Below the pieces are notes generated by a model. The model was not told the origin of the DNA. It did not search any database and saw only the letters and a list, made by a program, of their open reading frames with translations. Both the position numbers and the translations under genes were made by a program. Source: Clostridia bacterium (GTDB taxonomy: Bacteria; Bacillota; Clostridia; Oscillospirales; CAG-272). From it: a stretch of DNA of 43,447 nt. How positions within the stretch are numbered: the stretch's first letter is position 1; each line of letters opens with the position of its first letter. The DNA lies in assembly GCA_017504205.1 (NCBI GenBank), contig JAFVRO010000001.1, forward strand, positions 1-43,447, in the 5' to 3' direction. Below, piece by piece: positions 16,247-25,002 of this stretch.

Positions 16247-17866
16247 ATGTATACACCAGAAATGCTTAAATCAATAAAAAAGGTGGAAGCAACCCGTGCC
16301 TCCAGAATCGGTGTCGAGCCCAGAAGAATGACCGCAGACGAAAAGGAAACACTTCTGGCAGAGTTTCACCCCGATCATATCGAGTCACAGTTTACGACTC
16401 TCACAATCGGACCTAACAAAGGCGAGAAGGTTCCGCTTGAACTTGCAGAGATGCTTCAGGCAAACAGCCGAATCAAAGCCTCCGATGTCGACCTTTCCAA
16501 GATCGACTACGATGTTGACGTTCTTGTTATCGGCGGAGGAGGAGCCGGATCTGCCGCAGCTATTATGGCTAACGAGCAGGGCGCAAATGTAATGATAGTA
16601 ACCAAGCTCCGTCACGGTGACGCGAACACCATGATGGCAGAGGGCGGTATTCAGGCGGCTGACAAACCCAACGATTCCCCCGCACACCACTATATCGACG
16701 CTATGGGCGGCGGTCACTTCAAGAATATTCCCGAGCTTCTCGAAAGACTCGTAACACTTGGTCCCGACGCAGTTAAATGGCTCAACGACCTCGGAGTTCT
16801 CTTCGATAAGGACGAGGACGGTACGATGGTTACGACCCACGGCGGCGGTACTTCAAGAAAAAGAATGCACGCCGCAAAGGACTATACCGGAGCGGAGATA
16901 ATGAGAGTTCTTCGCGATGAGGTCATCAACAGAAACATCCCCGTAGTTGACTTTACGTCCGCTATCGAGCTTATCCTTGACGAAAAGGGAAGAGCCGCAG
17001 GTGCAGTTCTGATGAACATGGAGACCCGTGAGCTTCTCGTTGCAAGAGCAAAAACCGTTATCATCGCAACGGGCGGAGCCGGCAGAATGCACTATCAGGG
17101 CTTCCCGACCTCCAACCACTACGGCGCAACCGCCGACGGTCTCGTGCTTGGATACAGAGTTGGTGCTCCCCTTGTGTACGCTTATACTCTTCAGTATCAC
17201 CCCACGGGCGTTGCTTTCCCCGAGCAGATCTTCGGAGCACTCGTTACCGAGAAGGTTCGTTCCATCGGCGCTATGCTCGTAAATGCAGAGGGCGAGGCAT
17301 TTATGCACCCGCTTGAGACCCGTGACGTTTCCGCCGCATCCATTATCCGCGAGTGCAAGGCTCGCAAGAAGGGTGTTGAGGTTCCCGGCGGTGGCTACGG
17401 TATCTGGCTTGATACTCCTATGATCGAAATGCTTCACGGTGAGGGAACTATCGAAAAGAGAATTCCCGGTATGCTCCGTATGTATCTTAAGTACAATATA
17501 GATATGAGAAAGCAACCTATCCTCATTTACCCCACTCTTCACTATCAGAACGGCGGTATAAAGATTAGCGCAGACGGTATGTCAGGCGTTGAAAACCTTT
17601 ACGTCGCAGGTGAGGCAGTCGGCGGTATCCACGGTGAGAACAGACTTATGGGCAACTCACTGCTCGACATCATCGTATTCGGTAGAATAGCCGGAACGAG
17701 TGCCGCACAAAAGGCAAAGACCGTCGAAAACGGCACACTCACTCTTGACCATATCGAGCGCTTTGCAAAGGAAATGCAGGACGCAGGTATCGTCACCGAT
17801 AAGGTTTCCCCCAAGCTTCTTCCCGTATATACTCATGGAAGCGGTAAGGAAAAGCCCGCATTTTAA
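16247..17866 (+). CDS. frdA: Fumarate reductase flavoprotein subunit, soluble type (539 aa)
   Basis: Reduces fumarate to succinate on FAD. A helical N-terminal extension of about 85 residues precedes the FAD-binding GGGGAGSAAA (96-105). Residues matching the E. coli FrdA catalytic set are present: His318 in HPTG, Arg359 in TRDVSAAS, His432 in LHYQNGGI, and Arg466 in GENRLMGNSLLD. The protein ends at 539, shortly after the FAD domain, so the C-terminal helical domain of about 130 residues found in membrane-bound FrdA/SdhA is missing, as in TfrA-like soluble enzymes. L-aspartate oxidase is a related alternative, but the paired FrdB gene argues for fumarate reductase. SD AAGGAGG. 25 bp separate it from the transporter gene. 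Confidence 0.88.
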   Translation: MYTPEMLKSIKKVEATRASRIGVEPRRMTADEKETLLAEFHPDHIESQFTTLTIGPNKGEKVPLELAEMLQANSRIKASDVDLSKIDYDVDVLVIGGGGAGSAAAIMANEQGANVMIVTKLRHGDANTMMAEGGIQAADKPNDSPAHHYIDAMGGGHFKNIPELLERLVTLGPDAVKWLNDLGVLFDKDEDGTMVTTHGGGTSRKRMHAAKDYTGAEIMRVLRDEVINRNIPVVDFTSAIELILDEKGRAAGAVLMNMETRELLVARAKTVIIATGGAGRMHYQGFPTSNHYGATADGLVLGYRVGAPLVYAYTLQYHPTGVAFPEQIFGALVTEKVRSIGAMLVNAEGEAFMHPLETRDVSAASIIRECKARKKGVEVPGGGYGIWLDTPMIEMLHGEGTIEKRIPGMLRMYLKYNIDMRKQPILIYPTLHYQNGGIKISADGMSGVENLYVAGEAVGGIHGENRLMGNSLLDIIVFGRIAGTSAAQKAKTVENGTLTLDHIERFAKEMQDAGIVTDKVSPKLLPVYTHGSGKEKPAF

Positions 17867-17891
17867 TCATAGCATCAGGAGATAATCACAT

Positions 17892-19124
17892 ATGGAACTA
17901 TTTGGCGGCGCGCTGTCCGTAACCGGCGTTTCTTTCTTAGTTCTTTCAATATTTGCAATAGCCATAGTAGGCTACTTGCTCGGCAGGATAACCGTTAAAG
18001 GTGTAAACCTCGGAACTGCAGGAGTATTTATCATAGCTTTGGTATTCGGATGCCTGCTTTATCCACATCTTGAAGCCCAGCTTTCCTCAGGCGGCGTCAG
18101 CTACGTTGGTAACGCATTGAAGATCATTGAAAATATGGGACTTATCCTGTTCGTTACTTCCGTCGGATTTATCGCAGGACCAAAATTCTTCGGTAATTTA
18201 AAGAGAAATTTCAAGTCCTATATCCTTCTTGGACTAGTTATTATCGCATCGGGTACGCTTGCTTGCATAATCTGTCTGCTTATCGCGCGCGGATCTACCG
18301 ATCTGACCAACGAGGAATTGTCGGCAATAATGACGGGACTTATGGCCGGAGCTCTTACCTCCACTCCCGCATTCTCCGCATCAAAGGAGGCAGTAGGAGA
18401 AGCGCTTGAGCCGCTCGTTTCCACAGGATATGCCATCGCATACCTCTTCGGTGTTATTGGTGTCGTACTCTTCGTTCAGCTTATCCCTAAAATACTCAAG
18501 GCTGATATGGCAAAGGAAAGAGCAGCTATCGCTGAAATAGCTTCCAAGACTGACATACCGGTGACAGGAACGGAAACAAAGAAAAAGCCTTCTCTTATCA
18601 ATATCGACGATTTCGGCATCGCCGCGTTTGCACTTGCAGCAGCTCTTGGCCTTGTGGTCGGATCGATAAAATTCGGCAACTTCTCACTTACGTCCACAGG
18701 CGGATGCCTGCTTGCATCCCTCGTCCTCGGACATTTCGGACGAATCGGAAGACTCAACTTTACTCCCGATATCAGAACACTCAAGGTGTTCCGCGAGTTC
18801 GGACTCGTTCTGTTTCTTATCGGAGCCGGAGTTGCAGGAGGTGCTAAATTCATCGAATTCTTTGAGCCCGTATACTTCCTTTACGGAGTTGTAATGACGC
18901 TCCTTCCGATGATTATAGGCTTCATCTTTGCAAGACTTATCCTCAAGATTAAGCTTCTTAATGCGCTGGGATCAATTACCGGAGGAATGACTTCTACCCC
19001 GGCACTCGGAACTCTTATTCACGTTTCGGGCACTGAGGACGTAGCCGCAGCATACGCCGCGACCTACCCCATAGCACTGATATCCGTAGTGCTTGCATCA
19101 CAACTTGTGATAATCATATTCTGA
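17892..19124 (+). CDS. AspT/YidE/SucE-family membrane transporter (410 aa)
   Basis: Aspartate:alanine exchanger (AAEx) family membrane protein with about ten hydrophobic segments in two homologous halves. Each half carries the family repeat: GLMAGALTSTPAF (149-161) and GSITGGMTSTPAL (360-372). The TrkA_C domains that sit between the halves in AspT are replaced by a short loop of about 45 residues (200-245). Known members exchange aspartate and alanine (AspT) or export succinate (Corynebacterium SucE1). Directly after frdA in the same direction, it most likely exports succinate or exchanges it for malate or aspartate; the substrate is inferred from context. SD AGGAGAT. A terminator follows at 19135. 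Confidence 0.85.
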   Translation: MELFGGALSVTGVSFLVLSIFAIAIVGYLLGRITVKGVNLGTAGVFIIALVFGCLLYPHLEAQLSSGGVSYVGNALKIIENMGLILFVTSVGFIAGPKFFGNLKRNFKSYILLGLVIIASGTLACIICLLIARGSTDLTNEELSAIMTGLMAGALTSTPAFSASKEAVGEALEPLVSTGYAIAYLFGVIGVVLFVQLIPKILKADMAKERAAIAEIASKTDIPVTGTETKKKPSLINIDDFGIAAFALAAALGLVVGSIKFGNFSLTSTGGCLLASLVLGHFGRIGRLNFTPDIRTLKVFREFGLVLFLIGAGVAGGAKFIEFFEPVYFLYGVVMTLLPMIIGFIFARLILKIKLLNALGSITGGMTSTPALGTLIHVSGTEDVAAAYAATYPIALISVVLASQLVIIIF

Positions 19125-19134
19125 TATAAACAAG

Positions 19135-19176
19135 GGGCTGTCTCATTTGCGTGAGACAGCCCGATATTATTTTTGT
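19135..19176 (+). terminator. Intrinsic terminator after the frd operon
   Basis: GGGCTGTCTCA (19135-19145) and TGAGACAGCCC (19152-19162) form a perfect 11-bp stem with a 6-base loop, followed by a T-rich stretch with TTTTT. It belongs to the same hairpin family as 115-141 and 40109-40137. Confidence 0.85.
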
Positions 19177-19184
19177 GTAAGTTA

Positions 19185-19213
19185 TTGACTTTTTCTGCAA
19201 GGTGAGTTATAAT
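19185..19213 (+). promoter_or_regulatory. Sigma-A promoter of the TIR-LRR gene
   Basis: TTGACT (19185-19190), 17-bp spacer, TATAAT (19208-19213). The predicted start near 19220 supports translation from ATG 19261 rather than 19231. Confidence 0.75.
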
Positions 19214-19260
19214 AATATGTATTATTATGGATGAGTATGCTCGTTCAGGCGGAGGTAAAG

Positions 19261-22200
19261 ATGAAGCTCAGATGCTTTTTATGTGCAACTGAATATGAGG
19301 CCGAAAGACCGAGCTCCTACTGCCCGTGCTGTCATATCAGACAGGACGTAAATGACGGAGACATCGGGCTTTATAGAGGTCTTTACGAGGCGTCGGCTAA
19401 TATGCGGCAAAGACGCTTTAACAAAGCGCGCCACATTTACCTTGGACTTACAAGAGCATATCCTGAAAGCTTTTATGCTTTCTTTGGCTTCTGTGCCGCA
19501 AAATACGGAATTCTCTACGAAAAAGCGTCCGCTACAAGCTCAGATTATTCTGCCGTTTGTCTCAGCGCACTTTCCGAAAGCTTTACAGACGCTCCATCCT
19601 TTAAAAAAGCGTGCGAGCTTTGCCCGGGACATTCAATCGAACAGCTTAAGCATCTTGGTGAGCTGGCAGAGGAGAGCCGCGCGGCACTTGTAAAAAAAGC
19701 CAATATGCTCCCCGCTTATGATGTTTTTTTATCAATTCAATACAGTGAAACTGACCGTAACTATGACCGCACTGCAGACCGTCTCTATTATAAACTAACA
19801 GAGCAGGGCCTTAGAGTGTTTTTTGAGCCTCAGGTTATTCCGGAGGCAAACGACGTACAGGCAGCGCCGTTCGTTTACCGCGCACTCCAAACGTGCAGTC
19901 AGATGCTCGTCTATGTCAGCGAGGATCTGGACTTTTCAGGCTTCAGAATACAGAATGCAATTTCGCGGTATAACGCCATGATGACACAGGGCGTTAAAAA
20001 AGAGGGAAGCCTTGTGGTGGCATATTCAGGTATAAATCCTTCACAGATACCGGTGCCTCTTCAAAAATATCCGTCATTTGAGCTACGATCGAGTGGTAGA
20101 AAATTTGATGCACCGCTCATGGAAGAAATTGAGCCTGAAGATCAACCCGAACCCGAGGTTCAACCCGAACCCGAGGTTCAACCCGAGCCCGAGGTTACAC
20201 CCGAGCCCGAGGTTACACCCGAACCCGAGGTTCAACCCGAGCCCGAAGTTCAACCCGAACCCGAGATTCAACCCGAGCCCGAGATTCAACCTGAACCCGA
20301 GATTCAACCCGAGCCCGAGATTCAATCCGAACCCGAGGTTACACCTGAACCCGAAGTTCAACCCGAGCCTGAGATTACACCCGAACCCGAAATTCAACCC
20401 GAGCCCGAGATTCAACCCGAGCCCGAAGTTCAACCCGAACCCGAGATTCAACCCGAGCCCGAAGTTCAACCCGAACCCGAAGTTCAACCCGAACCCGAGG
20501 TTCAACCTGAGCCCGAGGTTACACCCGAACCCGAGATTCAACCCGAACCCGAGGTTCAACCCGAGCCCGAGATTCAATCCGAGCCCGAGGTTAAACCTGA
20601 ACCCGAGGTTACACTTGAGTCCGAGGTTACACCCGAGCCCGAGATTCACCCCGAGCCTGAGATTACACCCGAGCCCGAGGTTACACCTGAGCCTGAAGTT
20701 AAACCCGAGCCCGAGATTCAACCCGAGCCTGAGGTTCAACCCGAGCCTGAGTCAGAGATCGTTCTCTTGTCTCACACCGAGCAACCCAAAAAGACGCGTA
20801 AGCTTAAGGAAAAAAAGCAAACGTCAGATAAAAAGGGCTTCTTCAAATCTAAACTATTCAAGCGCATATCTATTGCCGCATGCTTCACAATAGCGCTGGC
20901 AACTTTGTTGACGGTTCTTCAGCTTAACGGCTGGATATTCATAGGCAACAAAACTCCCGGTCTCGAATTTAAGGAGATCTCAAACGGATATACTGTTGTA
21001 AAATATGATGGCGGAAGCAAGCGAGTAGTCATACCTGAAATTTATCACGGTAAACCCGTGGTATCGATAGAAAGTGGGGCATTCCGAGCAAAGACCGTGA
21101 CCGTACTGACCCTTCCGTCGACGTTATCAATTTACAATGAAGGCGCGCTCAACGGAATAAACGGACTTAAACGCCTTGTAATGCACGGCGTAACTGAGCA
21201 AATGGTGGAATCCACCTTACCTATCAAGCTAACCGTTGGATATTTGTTCGGCAGTGATCCGTACAGTATGGCAGTTCCTACCGAATTGATTTGCGGAATA
21301 CAACACTATAACGCCTACGTTCCCACAACGCTTAAGGAGGTTGTGATCAGCAGCGGCGAGATTCCCGTTTCCATGCTCTATGGCTTTAATGCAATAGAAA
21401 GAATTGAACTTGGAAAAGCCGTTACGTTTATGTATCCGGACTCATTCAAAAACTGCTCATCCCTTGTCACAGTTAATCTTGGCGGAGTTGCTGCGGTAGG
21501 TTCATCGTCATTTGAAAATTGCCGTGCGCTTGCTAAAGTAAAAGGCGGCAAAAACGTGTACTATATCGGCGAAAATGCTTTTAAAGGCTGTATAAAGCTT
21601 TCTCAGATAAAGCTCTATTCAAATTTACAGACGATCTCAGACAGTGCATTTGACGGATGCATCTCTCTTGCTGAAATCACATTTCCGAAATCCGTTACCG
21701 AAATAGGAGATTACGCTTTTAAAGGCTGTACCTCACTTCAGAAAATAGTATTCCCGTCGGGAATTACCGAGGCGGCAACGGGAGTTTTCGTTGACTGTAC
21801 GTCGCTTTACTCCTTCCGCGGCGGTGAAAATCTCACCGAAATCGGAGATATGTTTTTCTATAATTGCTCCGCTTTGTACGATATCGTATATCCAACTACA
21901 AATAAATTTAACAAAATAGGCGATTACGCATTTTTTGGTTGCGAAAAGCTTACGGACCACGCTGCAAACAGGGTTGAATATATTGGCGATTACGCATATG
22001 CCGCGACCGCAGTAGGCCCAACACTTATCATACCGGATACGGTCAAGCATCTTGGGACCCGATCTTTTTCGGGGTGCTCCGAGCTTCAGAGTGTGACTGT
22101 CGAGGCGGATTTCGACCGAAGCATAATAGAAAGCGGAGAATGTTCCAACGTCTTTGAAGCATGTAATGGGCTTTCACGCGCGTACGTTGATTCAAGCACC

Positions 22201-22674
22201 GTAGGCAACGAGTGGTTTTTCACATGCGTTTCTCTTATTGAGGTGCGTCTTGGTGCCTCAGAGGTAGCAATTGGAAATGGGGCGTTTGATTCCTGTGCCT
22301 CCCTTGCATTGGTAGCAGGCGCGGAAAATATCGTATCAGTAGGAAACTCCGCCTTTGCATCGTGCAAGCTCCTTAAAACTATTACCTTTGGCAAGCTCCG
22401 TAGTATAGAAAAATACGCGCTTTGCCTTTGCTCGTCACTTGAAGATGTTACGTTGCCGGACACGCTTGAAAGTATAGGGCTCGGTACGTTTATTGACTGT
22501 ACCTCTGTCAAGGTACTTGTAATCCCCGAAAACGTATCATATGTAGGCTCCAAATGCTTCGAAGGCATGAAGACAGATCAGAGCATTATTATCAAAGCAC
22601 CCGAAGACTTGCGCGAAAAATGGGCAAGTGACTGGAACGCCGAATGCTCAGCAGGCATCAAATACTCAAAATAA
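19261..22674 (+). CDS. Zinc ribbon / TPR-like / TIR / PEPEV repeat / TM / BspA-type LRR protein (1137 aa)
   Basis: Domains in order: a zinc ribbon (C5, C8, C21, C24); a TPR-like helical region (about 35-140); a TIR domain starting at [11 protein letters not shown] (153) and running to about 260; 34 six-residue PEPE[V/I] units (295-498); a very basic stretch (about 505-535); one membrane segment (about 536-558); and a BspA-type LRR_5 ectodomain (about 600-1115) with repeats such as [15 protein letters not shown]. Basic residues before the single membrane segment predict N-terminus inside: TIR in the cytosol, LRR outside. At the place of the catalytic TIR Glu (WCxxE-type helix) I read FRIQN, so NADase activity is doubtful. 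I chose ATG 19261 (SD CGGAGG, fits the promoter) over in-frame ATGs at 19231 and 19237. No wall-sorting signal at the C-terminus. Function is unknown; a surface sensor is inferred. Confidence 0.8.
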   Translation: MKLRCFLCATEYEAERPSSYCPCCHIRQDVNDGDIGLYRGLYEASANMRQRRFNKARHIYLGLTRAYPESFYAFFGFCAAKYGILYEKASATSSDYSAVCLSALSESFTDAPSFKKACELCPGHSIEQLKHLGELAEESRAALVKKANMLPAYDVFLSIQYSETDRNYDRTADRLYYKLTEQGLRVFFEPQVIPEANDVQAAPFVYRALQTCSQMLVYVSEDLDFSGFRIQNAISRYNAMMTQGVKKEGSLVVAYSGINPSQIPVPLQKYPSFELRSSGRKFDAPLMEEIEPEDQPEPEVQPEPEVQPEPEVTPEPEVTPEPEVQPEPEVQPEPEIQPEPEIQPEPEIQPEPEIQSEPEVTPEPEVQPEPEITPEPEIQPEPEIQPEPEVQPEPEIQPEPEVQPEPEVQPEPEVQPEPEVTPEPEIQPEPEVQPEPEIQSEPEVKPEPEVTLESEVTPEPEIHPEPEITPEPEVTPEPEVKPEPEIQPEPEVQPEPESEIVLLSHTEQPKKTRKLKEKKQTSDKKGFFKSKLFKRISIAACFTIALATLLTVLQLNGWIFIGNKTPGLEFKEISNGYTVVKYDGGSKRVVIPEIYHGKPVVSIESGAFRAKTVTVLTLPSTLSIYNEGALNGINGLKRLVMHGVTEQMVESTLPIKLTVGYLFGSDPYSMAVPTELICGIQHYNAYVPTTLKEVVISSGEIPVSMLYGFNAIERIELGKAVTFMYPDSFKNCSSLVTVNLGGVAAVGSSSFENCRALAKVKGGKNVYYIGENAFKGCIKLSQIKLYSNLQTISDSAFDGCISLAEITFPKSVTEIGDYAFKGCTSLQKIVFPSGITEAATGVFVDCTSLYSFRGGENLTEIGDMFFYNCSALYDIVYPTTNKFNKIGDYAFFGCEKLTDHAANRVEYIGDYAYAATAVGPTLIIPDTVKHLGTRSFSGCSELQSVTVEADFDRSIIESGECSNVFEACNGLSRAYVDSSTVGNEWFFTCVSLIEVRLGASEVAIGNGAFDSCASLALVAGAENIVSVGNSAFASCKLLKTITFGKLRSIEKYALCLCSSLEDVTLPDTLESIGLGTFIDCTSVKVLVIPENVSYVGSKCFEGMKTDQSIIIKAPEDLREKWASDWNAECSAGIKYSK
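20143..20754 (+). repeat. 34 tandem 18-bp units encoding [QT]PEPE[VI]
   Basis: 612 bp made of 34 in-frame 18-bp units with third-base and first-codon variation (Q, T, K or H at position 1; V or I at position 6). Most differences are synonymous GAA/GAG or conservative, so selection keeps the peptide. Unit-length slippage would keep frame and change linker length. Long ORFs on the other frames here are artefacts of the repeat. Confidence 0.97.
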
Positions 22675-22736
22675 AAAAATAGCCATGACGTAACCGACGC
22701 CAAGGCAAAAAATTCATAACGAAAGAAAGAATATCA

Positions 22737-23738
22737 ATGGCACTCTATATTCCCGAAGGCTACACATCACGCCTTACAACAAGACAAACACAGCTTGCAA
22801 TAAAAAAGATCAAGGACTTTTTTGAACGTGACCTTGCAATACAGCTCAACCTTACCCGTGTTTCAGCACCGCTTTTCGTTGAAAGGGAAAGTGGACTGAA
22901 TGACACGCTTAACGGCTATGAGCGCCCCGTAGGCTTTTCTGTATTTTCAGGTGCAGATTTTGAAATAGTTCAATCTCTTGCTAAATGGAAAAGAACCGCA
23001 CTTAAAAACTATGGATTCGTACATGGTGAGGGACTGTATACCGATATGAACGCTATCCGCCGCGACGAGGAGACCGACAATATTCATTCAATGTTCGTCG
23101 ATCAGTGGGACTGGGAAAAGGTAATAAGCCGTGAGGAAAGAACGATCGAGACGCTTAAAAGCGCAGTCAAATGCATCTATAACGCGCTTAAGCATACGGA
23201 AAACTATATCGTAGACGATTATAACTTTATTCACCGCCTTCTTCCCGAAAAGATTACCTTCATCACCGCACAGGAGCTGGAGGACAGATATCCCGAACTC
23301 ACTCCTAAGGAAAGGGAATACGCCGCAGTAAAGGAATACGGTGCCGTGTTCCTTATGCAGATAGGCGGTAAACTTAGATCAGGCAATATCCATGACGGCA
23401 GAGCGCCCGATTACGACGATTGGTCGCTCAACGGTGATATTATCGTTTACTATCCCGTTCTTGATATTCCTCTTGAACTTTCATCTATGGGAATCAGAGT
23501 TGATGAAAAAACACTCGTCAGTCAGCTTGAGGCTCGCGGATGCACGGAAAGACTCGAGCTTCCATACCATAAGGCACTTGTGAACGGCGAACTCCCGTAT
23601 ACTATAGGCGGCGGTATCGGTCAGTCGCGTATTTGTATGTTCTTCTTAAGGAAAGCACATATAGGTGAGGTTCAGTCATCATATTGGCATCCAATCGAGG
23701 CTGCCGAATGCCGTAAAAAGGGAATAGTTCTACTTTGA
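22737..23738 (+). CDS. asnA: Aspartate-ammonia ligase (asparagine synthetase A, 333 aa)
   Basis: Makes asparagine from aspartate, ammonia and ATP (AMP-forming), in the cytosol. A class II aminoacyl-tRNA-synthetase-like fold, recognised along its whole length: VSAPLFVERESGLNDTLNG near residue 42-60, FSVFSGADFEIVQSLAKWKR, the FVDQWDWEKVI segment, and a C-terminal GGGIGQSRICMFF. Length matches E. coli AsnA (330). The SD (GAAAGAAAGA) is weak. No clear terminator separates it from the TIR-LRR gene 62 bp upstream, and no own promoter was found in that gap. A strong terminator shared with the convergent gene follows. Confidence 0.96.
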   Translation: MALYIPEGYTSRLTTRQTQLAIKKIKDFFERDLAIQLNLTRVSAPLFVERESGLNDTLNGYERPVGFSVFSGADFEIVQSLAKWKRTALKNYGFVHGEGLYTDMNAIRRDEETDNIHSMFVDQWDWEKVISREERTIETLKSAVKCIYNALKHTENYIVDDYNFIHRLLPEKITFITAQELEDRYPELTPKEREYAAVKEYGAVFLMQIGGKLRSGNIHDGRAPDYDDWSLNGDIIVYYPVLDIPLELSSMGIRVDEKTLVSQLEARGCTERLELPYHKALVNGELPYTIGGGIGQSRICMFFLRKAHIGEVQSSYWHPIEAAECRKKGIVLL

Positions 23739-23747
23739 TAATAAGCA

Positions 23748-23790
23748 AACCCCACAGTGCGTACATTTTAAATGCACTGTGGGGTTATTT
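23748..23790. terminator. Bidirectional terminator between asnA and the epimerase-like gene
   Basis: AACCCCACAGTGC (23748-23760) and GCACTGTGGGGTT (23774-23786) form a perfect 13-bp stem with a 13-base loop; T-rich sequence follows on the plus side. It lies between convergent genes. Confidence 0.88.
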
Positions 23791-23794
23791 AAGC

Positions 23795-24724
23795 TTATTC
23801 AGCAGTAAGCTGATTTATCCACTCGCGTCCGATTGCGGCAATCATTCTGAGTGCAGAAGGCATTACCGACTTGGGGAGTATTTTGAATGACCTGAAGGTC
23901 TCAAATGATAAGGCACCATCGTATCCGATGCTTTTTAAACCGTCAATGAATCCTTCCCAGTCACAAACCGTGCCGGAGCCCGTTGAAATACAACTGTATG
24001 GAATTAAGTGCTGGTCTTCAAGTCCGTTGTTGTCATGTATGTGGAGTACCGTAAGTCTGTGACCGAGTGTTTTTATATATTCATTAATGTTTGATTTGGT
24101 GAGAATTGCATGTCCTATATCCAGACAAAAACCAAAATAATCTCCGCCTGCCTCACTGTTCAATGTGTCTATTAGGATACATGTATCATCAACCACAGAA
24201 AAACGCCCACCGACAACTCTTCCGTTAAACCTTGTGAAAATGTTTTCGGAGCATATCTTTACTCCCTTATACTTTTTAATCAAGGGAATGAGGGTCTTAT
24301 AATATTCAATATTGGCATTAAGCTGCTCACTTCTGCTTGCGGTACTTACCAAAGGATGGACAACAATAGCCGGGCATCCAAGATATTCGCAAACCGCAAA
24401 GCATTTATCAAGAACTAAGTTTATGTACTCGTTAAGCTCGTCATTACCTTCGAAGAGGGTCGGGAATGGCGCATGCATCTGACTAATAACTACTCCGGTT
24501 GCCTCAAGCGCCTGCTTCAAAGGTGCATAATAATCACGCAGCTCTTCTATGCTTTTGTCAAATATTGTGGGGTATATCCCACTCTCGGCAAGCTTTTTGA
24601 TGCTTATCTCGGTATCTATGTTGAAATCGATTGCCTCAAATCCACATTCCTTTATGAATTTTAAGGATTCCAACGGATCATTTTTGTCATACCAACGGCT
24701 TGATTGTACACCAATCTTTAACAT
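23795..24724 (-). CDS. Sugar phosphate isomerase/epimerase family TIM-barrel protein (309 aa)
   Basis: AP-endonuclease-2/xylose-isomerase-like TIM barrel family. Visible marks: N-terminal MLKIGVQSSRWYDKND, a mid segment CSENIFTRFNG, GFCLDIGHAILTKSN (metal-binding Asp/His region), VLHIHDNNGLEDQHL, and a C-terminal GALSFETF with the conserved Glu. Relatives include hydroxypyruvate isomerase, IolE/IolI and ketose 3-epimerases; the substrate cannot be told. Start chosen at 24724, with SD GGAGG seven bases upstream; the reading frame is open for 45 more codons but without homology. No sugar-use genes adjoin it. Promoter at 24851-24879. Confidence 0.8.
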   Translation of the reverse strand: MLKIGVQSSRWYDKNDPLESLKFIKECGFEAIDFNIDTEISIKKLAESGIYPTIFDKSIEELRDYYAPLKQALEATGVVISQMHAPFPTLFEGNDELNEYINLVLDKCFAVCEYLGCPAIVVHPLVSTASRSEQLNANIEYYKTLIPLIKKYKGVKICSENIFTRFNGRVVGGRFSVVDDTCILIDTLNSEAGGDYFGFCLDIGHAILTKSNINEYIKTLGHRLTVLHIHDNNGLEDQHLIPYSCISTGSGTVCDWEGFIDGLKSIGYDGALSFETFRSFKILPKSVMPSALRMIAAIGREWINQLTAE

Positions 24725-24850
24725 AATAAATCCTCCATGAAAACTTCTTTTGATTTGAGCATTTGTTCCGCAAAACGCTTTCCCCTCAGTATATGATGGA
24801 AAAGGGGGGTGTTCTGAAGTAAAATAACTCTTGATTACTACCGTGATTAT

Positions 24851-24879
24851 ATTATACACCTTCCGTTAATACTTGTCAA
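24851..24879 (-). promoter_or_regulatory. Sigma-A promoter of the epimerase-like gene
   Basis: On the minus strand TTGACA (24874-24879), 17-bp spacer, TATAAT (24851-24856). The leader of about 120 nt carries a small CCCCT/AGGGG stem; no known riboswitch was recognised. Confidence 0.8.
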
Positions 24880-24940
24880 TTTTTTTTGCTTCGCGCAAAT
24901 ACGTTAATAATATCTATTAAATAATATTTTGCGACAACCG

Positions 24941-24970
24941 TTATCAAATAACGCCAAGCAGCATATAATA
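24941..24970 (+). promoter_or_regulatory. Candidate sporulation (sigma-E/K) promoter of spoVM
   Basis: CATATAATA (24962-24970) fits both the sigma-E -10 (CATACAAT-like) and the sigma-K -10 (CATANNNTA). A -35 like TTATCAA sits at 24941-24947, 14 bp upstream. It overlaps a small inverted pair CGTTAT/ATAACG (24939-24953). B. subtilis spoVM is sigma-E dependent. Pattern match only. Confidence 0.35.
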
Positions 24971-25002
24971 TTATTGAAATCCATCACGAAGGAGACAAAT
25001 TT

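Noticed and set aside
16853..17542. 229-aa minus-strand ORF inside frdA
   Set aside because: Shadow of frdA; Cys/Ser-rich composition typical of antisense reading of a coding strand.
16247..17866. L-aspartate oxidase (NadB) or fumarate reductase by periplasmic flavocytochrome
   Set aside because: A FrdB gene precedes it directly, nadA/nadC are absent, and there is no signal peptide or haem motif.
20143..20754. CRISPR array
   Set aside because: The units are contiguous 18-mers without spacers and lie in frame within a gene.
20078..20893. Long ORFs in other frames over the PEPEV repeat (271 aa plus, 218 aa minus)
   Set aside because: They arise because an 18-bp repeat without stops is open in several frames; they lack SD and homology, and the main frame continues into TIR, TM and LRR.
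19231..22674. Anti-phage defence island around the TIR protein
   Set aside because: Neighbours are a carboxylate transporter and asnA; no nuclease, cyclase, SLOG or Argonaute-type gene is near.
24724..24859. 45-residue N-terminal extension of the epimerase-like protein
   Set aside because: It runs through the promoter and leader; the SD and homology begin at 24724.
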